Below are positions 1 through 6,065 of a stretch of 10,311 bases of DNA, piece after piece. The notes under the pieces are model-generated. The model had not been told where the DNA came from. It saw nothing but the letters and a program-made list of their open reading frames with translations, and searched no databases. Made by a program: the position numbers and the translations under genes. Each line of letters begins with the position of its first letter. Position 1 is the first letter of the stretch. Source of the stretch: Solirubrobacteraceae bacterium (GTDB taxonomy: Bacteria; Actinomycetota; Thermoleophilia; Solirubrobacterales; Solirubrobacteraceae); assembly GCA_030149625.1 (NCBI GenBank), contig JASLHP010000220.1, positions 1-10,311 on the forward strand, written 5' to 3'.

Positions 1-138
1 GGCGCCGCGACCGCGCCGGCCGCGGGCGAGACGCGACGCGAGATCGAGCAGCTGCGCGAGCGCGTGTCGCAGCTCGAGCGCGATGTCGCGCTGCTGCGCG
101 ACGCGGTTCGCCATCCTGCATCGCAGATGCAACCGTGA
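1..138 (+). CDS. C-terminal end of an unidentified coiled-coil protein (5' truncated by window)
   Basis: Only the last 45 residues are in the window, read in frame from base 1 to a TGA at 136-138. They form a short Ala/Pro-rich linker and then a charged helix with ideal a/d heptad spacing: I15, L18, V22, L25, V29, L32 and V36, flanked by Glu and Arg. This is a leucine-zipper-like dimerisation helix of about three heptads, followed by a short polar tail. Its TGA overlaps the GTG start of the next gene in a GTGA, so the two are probably co-transcribed and translationally coupled. The fold upstream is not visible. It could be a regulator with a C-terminal zipper or a membrane protein with a cytoplasmic coil, and no function can be assigned. 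Confidence 0.6.
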   Translation, partial: GAATAPAAGETRREIEQLRERVSQLERDVALLRDAVRHPASQMQP

Positions 139-908
139 CCCACGCTCAGCTGATCCTCGCCGCCTCATCGGACACAGCCACGGGCGTCGGCATTCCGCTG
201 GCGATGGCCGCGGGCCTCGTGTCGTTCCTGTCGCCGTGCGTGCTGCCGCTCGTGCCCGGCTATCTCTCGACGGTGATCGGCGTGACGCCGGCCGATCTGA
301 AAGACGGGGTCGGCGCCAGGCGCGTGCTCGTGCCGAGCCTGCTGTTCATCGCGAGCTTCTCGCTGATCTTCATCCTGCTGGGGATGAGCGCGACGGTCAT
401 CGGCTCCTCGCTGAACGCGCACAAACACACGCTCCAGCAGATCGGCGGCGTGCTGATCGTCGCGATGGGCGTCGTCTTCTTGGCAACGCCGTTCATCGGC
501 ATGCTCAACCGCGAGTGGCACTCCGAGTCGCTGCTGCGGCTCGCCGGGCGTGGCGGGCCGCTCCTCGCGGGCGCGGCGTTCGCGATCGCCTGGACGCCCT
601 GTACGAGCATCACGCTCGGCGCGATTCTCACGCAGGCCGCGATCTCGAGCTCGGCCGCGCACGGCGCGCTGCTGCTCGCGTTCTATTCGGCCGGTCTCGC
701 GATCCCGTTCCTCTTGATCGCGCTCGCGTTCGAGCGGATGACCGCCGCGCTCGGCGTCGTCAAGCGCCACTTCCCGGTGATCGTCGCGCTCGGCGGCGCG
801 GTCATGGTCTGCCTCGGCCTGCTGATCCTCACGGGCGAGTTCACGACGCTGAACGCTCAGGCCAACGAACTACTGCAGGGCACCGGCCTGAGCGTGTCGA
901 GCGTCTGA
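135..908 (+). CDS. ccdA: CcdA/DsbD-type transmembrane thiol-disulfide redox protein
   Basis: A 257-residue polytopic membrane protein of the CcdA family, which passes electrons from cytoplasmic thioredoxin across the membrane to extracytoplasmic thiols, for example for apocytochrome c maturation. The sequence shows the family signature SPCVLPLVPGY (residues 33-43) with redox Cys35, and the second redox Cys156 in WTPCTS. These are the expected pair, in transmembrane helices 1 and 4. About six hydrophobic helices are visible, near residues 18-43, 66-92, 103-125, 140-165, 172-195 and 211-236, and the length is normal for CcdA. The GTG start is chosen because it overlaps the preceding stop (GTGA) and gives the usual short N-terminus before TM1. 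The 3' end overlaps the convergent dioxygenase gene by 39 bp. No ResB/CcsB or thioredoxin-like partner is in the window, so the target (cytochrome c or another thiol protein) is open. Confidence 0.9.
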   Translation: MTHAQLILAASSDTATGVGIPLAMAAGLVSFLSPCVLPLVPGYLSTVIGVTPADLKDGVGARRVLVPSLLFIASFSLIFILLGMSATVIGSSLNAHKHTLQQIGGVLIVAMGVVFLATPFIGMLNREWHSESLLRLAGRGGPLLAGAAFAIAWTPCTSITLGAILTQAAISSSAAHGALLLAFYSAGLAIPFLLIALAFERMTAALGVVKRHFPVIVALGGAVMVCLGLLILTGEFTTLNAQANELLQGTGLSVSSV

Positions 909-1655
909 GCGCCGCGCCAGAAAGCGTCGTTCCCAAGCTTCCTGGTTGCGCTTCGCGTCGAGCACGAACGGCGAGTAGCCGATCGCCTTGATGATCGCGC
1001 GGTTGATCAGCGACTCCGGGAAGGGCAGCGGCCGCAGCACGTCGACGAACAGCACCACGCGTGTCTCATCGGTGTCGTTCCAGACCTCGTGGTTGAACGT
1101 GTCGTCGAAGACCATGCTCTTGCCCGCTTCCCAGTGACGGACGTCATCGCCGACGCGGATGCGGCACGCCTCGGCGTCCTCGGGCACGATCAGGCCCAGG
1201 TGATAGCGCAGCACGCCCTTATAGGGACCGCGGTGGTCGAGGATGTGCTTGCGGGGCGAGAGGATCGAGATCATCGCGGTCGTCATTCCGGGAATCTCAC
1301 GCATCAGTGCGGCGGTGCGGGGGCACATCTCGACGCCGAGCTTCGCCTCGAACCCGTAGCCGTAGATGAAGAACGTCTTCCAGCGGTCGTCGTCGGTGAT
1401 CTCGGCCTGGTCCTTGGAGATGTCCTGGAAGCTCGCGAGCTCGGCCTGATGCTCGAGCAGCCGCTCCGCCTCCTCGCGAATCGCTTCCCAGTGCTGCTCG
1501 ATGTGGCTCACCCACGCGAACTGCTCGAGCCCGAAGAACGTCGCGTCGCCGACGAGCGAGCGTTTGCCGATGAAGCGCTCGATCGGCGCGAGCACGCGTT
1601 CGCCGGCGGCGATCGTCCAGGCGACGACGCGGTCCCACAAAGACTCATCGATCAT
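870..1655 (-). CDS. Aspartyl/asparaginyl beta-hydroxylase-like Fe(II)/2-oxoglutarate dioxygenase
   Basis: A 261-residue soluble protein. Residues about 125-210 carry the AspH/LpxO-type double-stranded beta-helix core: HRGPYKG with His141, then Arg150 and His152, then FDDTFNHEVWN with His189, then Arg199 before a VVLFVDVLRP strand. By family knowledge the His141/His189 pair binds iron in this two-histidine class, and Arg/His residues such as Arg199 hold 2-oxoglutarate. The expected reaction is hydroxylation at a beta-type carbon of a peptide residue or acyl chain; the substrate is unknown. LpxO acts on lipid A, which would be unlikely if the host is an actinobacterium. The ATG is chosen for the SD GGAAGGAG six bases upstream and the loss of family similarity beyond it. 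The gene lies 62 bases after the sigma gene with no clear promoter of its own, and its SD is inside a strong hairpin. Its 3' end overlaps ccdA by 39 bp. Confidence 0.87.
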   Translation of the reverse strand: MIDESLWDRVVAWTIAAGERVLAPIERFIGKRSLVGDATFFGLEQFAWVSHIEQHWEAIREEAERLLEHQAELASFQDISKDQAEITDDDRWKTFFIYGYGFEAKLGVEMCPRTAALMREIPGMTTAMISILSPRKHILDHRGPYKGVLRYHLGLIVPEDAEACRIRVGDDVRHWEAGKSMVFDDTFNHEVWNDTDETRVVLFVDVLRPLPFPESLINRAIIKAIGYSPFVLDAKRNQEAWERRFLARRSDARHAQAGALQ

Positions 1656-1661
1656 CCAAGT

Positions 1662-1697
1662 CTCCTTCCCGACGGTTCTGCGTCCGACGGGAAGGAG
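1662..1697 (-). promoter_or_regulatory. Hairpin sequestering the ribosome-binding site of the dioxygenase gene
   Basis: On the minus-strand RNA, the arm CUCCUUCCCGUCGG (1697-1684) can pair with CCGUCGGGAAGGAG (1675-1662). This gives ten uninterrupted pairs, one U-U mismatch and three more pairs around an eight-base loop. The 3' arm contains the whole SD GGAAGGAG, which sits six bases before the ATG at 1655. Folding would therefore hide the ribosome-binding site. The 5' arm begins 20 bases after the sigma stop codon, so ribosomes ending there would not obviously keep it open. No U-run follows the stem, so it is not a standard intrinsic terminator. A role in translational control or RNA processing is inferred. 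Confidence 0.6.
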
Positions 1698-1717
1698 CTT
1701 AGAACGTCTTCTCGGGT

Positions 1718-2677
1718 TTAGGCTGCCTCGCGCAGCGCCGCGAGCTCCGGCGACTCGGCGAGCTTCTTCAGCGCTCGCTGCTCGAGTTGCGAGGCGCGCT
1801 CGGCGGAGAACCCGAGCCGCTTGCCGATCGCCGTCAGCGTCTGCGGCTCCTCGCGGCCTGTGCCAAACCGCAACGTCAGCACCTTGCGCTCGGTTTCGGG
1901 CAGCTGCTCGATCGCGCGGTGCACGATGCGCTCGCGCTCGTTTTCCCATGCCGTCTCCTCGGGCACCTCGGCATCCGAGGGGAGCAGGTCGCCGAGCGCG
2001 GTGTCGCCGTCCTCGCCGATCTGCTGGTCGAGACTGACGAGCGCGGCGCGCTGGTGGCGCACCTCTTCCACCTGGTCGATCGGCAGCCCGGTCTCGGTCG
2101 CGAGCTCCTCGAGCGTGGGCTCGCGGCCGAGCCGGACCGACAGCTCGCGCTCGACGCGCCCGACCTTGCGGGAGCGCTGGGCGACGTGGACGGGCAGGCG
2201 AATGGTGCGTCCTGAGTTCTCCAGCCCGCGCTGGATCGCCTGACGGATCCACAGCGTGGCGTACGTGGAGAAGCGGAAGCCCTTGCGCCAGTCGAACTTC
2301 TCGCTCGCGCGGATCAGGCCGAGCATGCCCTCCTGTACGAGGTCGCCGAGCGGCAGCCCTTGGTTCTGGTAGCGACGCGCGTTGGAGGCGACGAGGCGCA
2401 GGTTGGAGTTGACGAGCAGTTCCTTGGCGTAGAGGTCGCCGCGCTCGATCCGCTTTGCGAGATCGATCTCCTGGGCGGGCGTGAGCAGGGGGTAGCGCCG
2501 CGAGTGTGCCAGCAGCTGGTCGACCGACTCGGGAATGAACGTGTCGGGGGTGCTGACGTCGATCCGCTCGATCGGGCTGTCGAGTCGCTCTGGAGCGGCG
2601 ACGGTCTCTGTCTCGGCGACGAGCTCCTCTGGCTCCTGCTCTAGTGTGAGAGTTGGGTTTGTGGGCGAGTCTGTCAT
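1718..2677 (-). CDS. Sigma-70 family RNA polymerase sigma factor (RpoD/group 2-like)
   Basis: A 319-residue sigma factor. After an acidic, Pro/Thr-rich N-terminus (1-47) without a full region 1.1, region 1.2 spans about 49-83, region 2 about 86-160 (NLRLVASNARRY, DLVQEGMLGL, FSTYATLWIRQAI), region 3 about 165-240, and region 4 about 252-308 with the helix-turn-helix TLTAIGKRLGFSAERASQLE. It directs core polymerase to -10/-35 promoters. Compared with E. coli RpoD, W433 is Leu142, T440 is Gln149, R584 is Ala292 and R588 is Ser296, while Q437, E585 and Q589 are kept. This fits a group 2 or secondary sigma better than the primary one. The ATG is chosen for the AGAAGGA five bases upstream and because a consensus promoter starts RNA near 2704. 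An in-frame ATG at 2782 would add 35 non-conserved residues encoded across that promoter. The dioxygenase gene follows on the same strand. Confidence 0.93.
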   Translation of the reverse strand: MTDSPTNPTLTLEQEPEELVAETETVAAPERLDSPIERIDVSTPDTFIPESVDQLLAHSRRYPLLTPAQEIDLAKRIERGDLYAKELLVNSNLRLVASNARRYQNQGLPLGDLVQEGMLGLIRASEKFDWRKGFRFSTYATLWIRQAIQRGLENSGRTIRLPVHVAQRSRKVGRVERELSVRLGREPTLEELATETGLPIDQVEEVRHQRAALVSLDQQIGEDGDTALGDLLPSDAEVPEETAWENERERIVHRAIEQLPETERKVLTLRFGTGREEPQTLTAIGKRLGFSAERASQLEQRALKKLAESPELAALREAA

Positions 2678-2710
2678 GTGCGTCCTTCTAATCCGATGCT
2701 TGGAGTCGGA

Positions 2711-2739
2711 ATTATACGACACGATAGTTGCGTTGTCAA
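2711..2739 (-). promoter_or_regulatory. Exact consensus sigma-70 promoter of the sigma factor gene
   Basis: On the minus strand TTGACA (2739-2734) and TATAAT (2716-2711) are separated by exactly 17 bases, matching the housekeeping consensus at all twelve positions. Transcription is predicted to start near 2704, giving a leader of about 27 bases that carries the AGAAGGA SD before the ATG at 2677. Such a perfect match is rare in GC-rich DNA and predicts strong, activator-independent transcription of the sigma gene and probably of the dioxygenase gene behind it. Confidence 0.88.
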
Positions 2740-2793
2740 CCATCTCCTGGTGGGGCGGTGTCCTTAGCTCGTTCGACGCCATATGCGCGCTTA

Positions 2794-2805
2794 CCTTCCC
2801 GACGG
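2794..2805. repeat. Second copy of a 12-mer also found in the dioxygenase RBS hairpin
   Basis: CCTTCCCGACGG here is identical to 1664-1675, the SD-containing arm of the hairpin before the dioxygenase, and it matches 1684-1695 in inverted orientation at 11 of 12 positions. The three copies bracket the sigma gene. Part of the match is an SD-like GGGAAGG on the minus strand, eleven bases before the alternative sigma start at 2782. It may be a shared binding site, an RBS for a longer sigma form, or coincidence. Confidence 0.35.
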
Positions 2806-2900
2806 ATCATTCCTACCGTGCCCGTCATAACGCCTCGTAAAACCCAGAAGCTGGGCAAAAAGAGCGTTCGTTCGATCTGAGCTGGTTATCGGCCGCATCC

Positions 2901-2929
2901 TTGGATCGGTGAGCTGCGCAGGCTAAGCT
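2901..2929 (+). promoter_or_regulatory. Probable leaderless promoter of the short-chain dehydrogenase gene
   Basis: TTGGAT (2901-2906) and TAAGCT (2924-2929) are 17 bases apart. The -10 box fits TANNNT and ends six bases before the ATG at 2936, so the expected +1 is the A of the start codon. No SD is seen in the preceding bases. The arrangement matches that of three other genes in the window. Confidence 0.6.
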
Positions 2930-2935
2930 CGGCGC

Positions 2936-3682
2936 ATGGACATAGATCTCTCTTCGCAGGTGGTCGCCGTCACCGGAGCATCCTCGGGAATCGGCGAGGC
3001 GACGGCGCTCGCGTGTGCCCGTGCCGGAGCCGCCGTAGCGCTCGCGGCGCGACGCGTGGAGCGAAACGAGGCGCTCGCGCAGCGGATCGTCGCGGAGGGC
3101 GGGCGGGCGATCGCCGTCGCCACCGACGTCGGCGAGGAGGATCAGGCGCGGGCGTTCGTGACGCGCGCGAGCGCCGAGCTCGGCCGCCTCGACGTGCTCG
3201 TCAACAACGCCGGCGCGATGTTGCTGGGCCCGATCGAGGGCGCTCCGACGGAGGAGTGGCGGCGGATGATCCATGCGAACGTGTTCGGCGTGCTCTATTG
3301 CACGCACGCGGCGCTGCCGCTGATGCGCGAGCAGGGCGCGGGTCACATCGTCAACGTCAGCTCGGTCGCGGGACGCGTCGCGCGCCAGGGATCGGGCGTC
3401 TACAACCTCACGAAGTTCGGCGTCGGCGCCTTTTCGGAGTCGCTGCGCCAGGAGGGCGTGGCGCTCGGCGTGCGCGTAACGCTGATCGAGCCGGGCGCCG
3501 TCGCGACGGAGCTGTCCGGCCACAACCGGCCGGAGGTGCTCGAGCAGATGGCCAAGCGCTTCGCCGGGGTGACGCCGCTGTCCGCCGAGGACATCGCCGG
3601 CGCGGTGCTCTATGCGATCGGGCAGCCGGCGAACGTGAGCGTCAACGAGGTGCTCGTGCGCCCGAGCGGTCAGGGCGCCTGA
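2936..3682 (+). CDS. Classical short-chain dehydrogenase/reductase (SDR)
   Basis: A 248-residue NAD(P)-dependent oxidoreductase with one Rossmann domain, probably cytosolic and of typical SDR length. The cofactor loop is TGASSGIG (13-20), Asp64 follows beta-strand 3, and NNAG is at 90-93. The catalytic set is Asn115, Ser143, Tyr156 and Lys160 (YNLTK). Arg39-Arg40 after beta-strand 2 suggests NADP(H) rather than NAD(H). The PGAVATEL segment (186-193) is the usual post-catalytic cofactor loop. The substrate cannot be read from sequence; the family includes broad-range alcohol, aldehyde and 3-hydroxy acid dehydrogenases. The gene appears monocistronic, with a predicted leaderless start at 2936, and its 3' end overlaps the convergent CDF gene by 13 bp. 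Confidence 0.93.
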   Translation: MDIDLSSQVVAVTGASSGIGEATALACARAGAAVALAARRVERNEALAQRIVAEGGRAIAVATDVGEEDQARAFVTRASAELGRLDVLVNNAGAMLLGPIEGAPTEEWRRMIHANVFGVLYCTHAALPLMREQGAGHIVNVSSVAGRVARQGSGVYNLTKFGVGAFSESLRQEGVALGVRVTLIEPGAVATELSGHNRPEVLEQMAKRFAGVTPLSAEDIAGAVLYAIGQPANVSVNEVLVRPSGQGA

Positions 3683-4584
3683 GCGGGCGCGATCTCCAGC
3701 AGCTCGCTGGCCGCGTGGTCTACCTGCAGCGTGGTGTGCTCGAGCGCGAAGCGCGCCCGCAGCAGCTCCTCGATCTGGCGTCGCGCGGCGTGGCAGTCGC
3801 TGTCGGCTCCCACGAGCACGTGCGCGGACAACGCCGGGAAGCCGCTCGTGACCTCCCACACGTGCAGATCGTGGACCTCGACGACGTCCGGCTGAGCGAC
3901 GAGCGCGCGCCCGATCTCCTGCGGATCGAGTCCTTCCGGCGCGGCCTCGAGGAACACCCGGCCAGAGGCCTTTGCGAGCGTGACGCCGGAGCGCGTCATC
4001 AGCGCCGCGATCAACAGCGAGACGATCGGGTCCGCGCGCTGGAAGCCGCTGGCGAGGATCACGCCCGCCGCGATCGCCGTGCCGAGGAAGCCATAGAGGT
4101 CCGTGAGAACGTGCTGGAAGCTGCCCTCGACGTTGAGGCTGCGGCGATCGGCGCCGGACAGCGTCCACACGGCGATCAGGTTGACGAGCGCGCCCGCGAG
4201 CGCGACCGCGAGCACCAGCGCGGCGTGCACGTGCGGCGGCGCGAATAGGCGCCGCACCCCCGCGTATGCGATCAGCGTCGCGAGGATCAGCAGCGTGATG
4301 GCGCTCGCGAGCGCGGAGAGGATCTCGACTCGCTTCAGGCCGAACGTCAGCGCGCCGCCGGGCGGGCGGGCGGCGAGGCGCAGCGCGAGCAGCGACACGC
4401 CGATCGTCGCGGCGTCCACGAGCATGTGCCCGGCATCCGCGAGCAGCGCGAGCGAGTGCGCGAGCACGCCGCTCGCGGCCTCGACGGTCATCAACGCGAG
4501 AATCAACGCGCATGCGAGCACCAGCCGGCGGCGGTCCGTCTCCGGGCCGATCGCGTGGGCGTGCGTGCCGTGATCGTGCGCCAT
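3670..4584 (-). CDS. Cation diffusion facilitator, CzcD/ZitB-like zinc exporter
   Basis: A 304-residue inner-membrane metal/proton antiporter, most likely exporting Zn(II). A His-rich N-terminus (HDHGTHAHA, 3-11) precedes six hydrophobic helices between about residues 20 and 205. The transport site is HxxxD in TM2 (His53, Asp57) and HxxxD in TM5 (His158, Asp162). This His-Asp-His-Asp set is linked to zinc selectivity in the ZitB/ZnT group. The C-terminal ferredoxin-like domain (about 215-290) has the family HDLHVWEVT segment at 238-246. The ATG at 4584 is chosen because it starts the His-rich segment and because a TATCTT box lies six bases before it; the longer form from 4656 adds only non-conserved Arg/Gly residues. 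It is divergent from a second CDF gene 93 bp away and overlaps the SDR 3' end. Confidence 0.92.
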   Translation of the reverse strand: MAHDHGTHAHAIGPETDRRRLVLACALILALMTVEAASGVLAHSLALLADAGHMLVDAATIGVSLLALRLAARPPGGALTFGLKRVEILSALASAITLLILATLIAYAGVRRLFAPPHVHAALVLAVALAGALVNLIAVWTLSGADRRSLNVEGSFQHVLTDLYGFLGTAIAAGVILASGFQRADPIVSLLIAALMTRSGVTLAKASGRVFLEAAPEGLDPQEIGRALVAQPDVVEVHDLHVWEVTSGFPALSAHVLVGADSDCHAARRQIEELLRARFALEHTTLQVDHAASELLEIAPAQAP

Positions 4585-4590
4585 CAGCCC

Positions 4591-4596
4591 AAGATA
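4591..4596 (-). promoter_or_regulatory. -10 box of the CzcD-like CDF gene, leaderless type
   Basis: On the minus strand TATCTT (TANNNT) ends exactly six bases before the ATG at 4584, placing the predicted +1 at the A of the start codon. There is no SD between it and the ATG. No convincing -35 hexamer is seen at 16-18 bases upstream. Confidence 0.5.
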
Positions 4597-4621
4597 CGAC
4601 TCGCGGCGTACGGCTCCCCGA

Positions 4622-4639
4622 CGACCGTCGCGACCGTCG
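4622..4639. repeat. Two tandem 9-bp direct repeats between the divergent CDF genes
   Basis: CGACCGTCG occurs twice back to back (4622-4630 and 4631-4639), roughly midway between the two CDF start codons. It could be a regulator site, but short GC-rich repeats of this kind also arise by chance in this base composition. Confidence 0.3.
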
Positions 4640-4665
4640 CCGCGCTCAGACGCCATTGCGACCCA

Positions 4666-4671
4666 TAGTCT
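4666..4671 (+). promoter_or_regulatory. -10 box of the FieF-like CDF gene, leaderless type
   Basis: TAGTCT (TANNNT) ends six bases before the ATG at 4678, so RNA is expected to begin at the start codon. No SD and no clear -35 hexamer are visible. Confidence 0.5.
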
Positions 4672-4677
4672 CTAGCC

Positions 4678-6054
4678 ATGTCGCAGACGGGGGAGACCCG
4701 CTTGCTCACCCGCCGCGCGAGCACGCTGGTATCGCTCGCCGCCGCGGGTCTGCTGGTGGCGCTCAAGCTCGGCTTCGGGCTCGCGAGCGCCAGCCTCGGG
4801 CTGATCTCGAGCGGGATCGAGTCCAGCGGCGACGTGATCGCCGCGGCGCTGACGTTCTTCGCGGTCAAACTGGGCGGCCGGCCGGCCGACAGCGAGCACC
4901 CCTACGGCCACCGCCGGGCCGAGAACCTCGGCGCCCTCGGGGAGGCCGCGATCCTGATCGGAGGCGTCGTGCTTGTCGCCGACGAGGCGATCGCGCGACT
5001 GGTGGACACGGGCGCGGCACCGCGTGTGCACTGGTACGAGCTGACCGTGATCGGCGTGGCGCTGGTGCTCGAAGTCGGACGCATGAGCATCGCGCTCGCT
5101 GCTGCGCGACACAGCGACAGTCCCACGTTGCGCTCGAACGCGGCCCACTTCATCGCGGACATGGCGGGCTCGTTCGCGGTGCTCGTCGGCCTGCTGGCGG
5201 TGCACGCCGGCTTCGCGGACGGCGACTCGCTGGCGGCGCTGCTGGTTGCGCTCGTGATGCTCGTGACCGCCTTGCGCCTGATCGGCGAGAACGCCAACGT
5301 GCTGATGGACCGCGCTCCCGAGCACGCGCAGCTGCTCGCCGAACGCGCGATCGCGGAACTGGGCGCGGAGGTCGAGCTCGATCGGCTGCGCGTGCGCGAG
5401 TCGGCGGGCCGCTACTTCGCCGACGTGGTCGTCAGCGTGCCGCCGGGCCAGGCCGTGGTCGAGGGCCATCACAGCGCCGACCTGGTCGAGAGCGCACTCG
5501 AGCAGGCGCTGCCGGGCAGCGATGTGGTCGTCCACGTCGAGCCGCGCCTGCGGGGTCTCGACTTGCGCGACCGGGTGCTCGCGATCGCGCTCGCGGAGCC
5601 GCTCGTCAAGGAGGCGCACGACATCACGATCTTCGAGCAGCGCGGCTCGAGCAGCGTCTCGCTGCATCTGAAGTTCCCCGATGAGCTCGACCTGCGGACG
5701 GCGCACGAGGTCGCCCAGCGCGTCGAGCAGGCAATCCGCGCGCGTCCGGAGGTGGCCGACGTGCAGACGCACCTGGAGCCGCTCGAGCGCCCGCTCGCGG
5801 CGCGCGCGCCCGACGAGGGCGCCGATACGCAGGTCACGCATGCGGTGGAGCAGATCGTGCGCGAGCGCACCGGCAGTGGCCCGCTGCGGGTGCGGCTGCT
5901 CTCGACAGGGGCGGGGCGGGTGCTGTTCCTCACGCTCCTCGTCGACGCGGCCGCGTCCCTGACCGACGCGCACCAGCTCGCCGGGGAGCTCGAGGAGGAG
6001 CTGCGCCAGCGCATCGCCGGCATCGCCGACGTGGTCGTTCACACCGAGCCGTAG
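4678..6054 (+). CDS. FieF/YiiP-like cation diffusion facilitator with three C-terminal domain repeats
   Basis: A 458-residue metal/proton antiporter, well above the usual 300 or so for FieF. The membrane domain (about 12-210) keeps the YiiP sites. Site A is Glu48, Asp52, His157 and Asp161 (Glu48 replacing Asp45); site B is Asp71, His74 and His78 in DSEHPYGH. After LMDRAP (209-214) come three ferredoxin-like repeats, about 215-289, 290-368 and 378-458, each ending in DVxxHxEP (282-289, 361-368, 451-458), like YiiP DVIIHQDP. Repeat 2 alone has the full cytoplasmic zinc set His314, His330, His343, His365 and Glu367, at the same spacing as YiiP H232, H248, H261, H283 and D285. Repeats 1 and 3 keep only the last His-x-Glu plus His265 or His432. 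Zn, Fe, Mn or Co are possible substrates. It has a leaderless-type start and no SD. Confidence 0.9.
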   Translation: MSQTGETRLLTRRASTLVSLAAAGLLVALKLGFGLASASLGLISSGIESSGDVIAAALTFFAVKLGGRPADSEHPYGHRRAENLGALGEAAILIGGVVLVADEAIARLVDTGAAPRVHWYELTVIGVALVLEVGRMSIALAAARHSDSPTLRSNAAHFIADMAGSFAVLVGLLAVHAGFADGDSLAALLVALVMLVTALRLIGENANVLMDRAPEHAQLLAERAIAELGAEVELDRLRVRESAGRYFADVVVSVPPGQAVVEGHHSADLVESALEQALPGSDVVVHVEPRLRGLDLRDRVLAIALAEPLVKEAHDITIFEQRGSSSVSLHLKFPDELDLRTAHEVAQRVEQAIRARPEVADVQTHLEPLERPLAARAPDEGADTQVTHAVEQIVRERTGSGPLRVRLLSTGAGRVLFLTLLVDAAASLTDAHQLAGELEEELRQRIAGIADVVVHTEP

Positions 6055-6065
6055 GGCACTCGCCC

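Noticed and set aside
2817..2850. Stress-sigma-like promoter on the minus strand (GGTTTT, 15 bases, GGGCAC) upstream of the sigma gene
   Set aside because: The match to the SigB/SigF consensus is partial, and it would matter only if a longer sigma transcript exists. Not supported on its own.
2843..2855. CCCAG-AAG-CTGGG hairpin, with TTTT after it on the minus strand
   Set aside because: The stem is five pairs and no gene on the minus strand ends just upstream of it, so there is nothing for it to terminate.
4585..4656. N-terminal extension of the CzcD-like CDF to an ATG at 4656
   Set aside because: It encodes a non-conserved Gly/Arg-rich stretch, crosses the probable promoter, and overlaps the upstream region of the divergent gene.
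3013..5684. Long Arg/Ala/Gly-rich open frames opposite or out of frame with the SDR and CDF genes (for example 3013-4248 and 4512-5684, plus)
   Set aside because: Composition is typical of shadow frames in GC-rich DNA; the true genes in other frames have clear family motifs.
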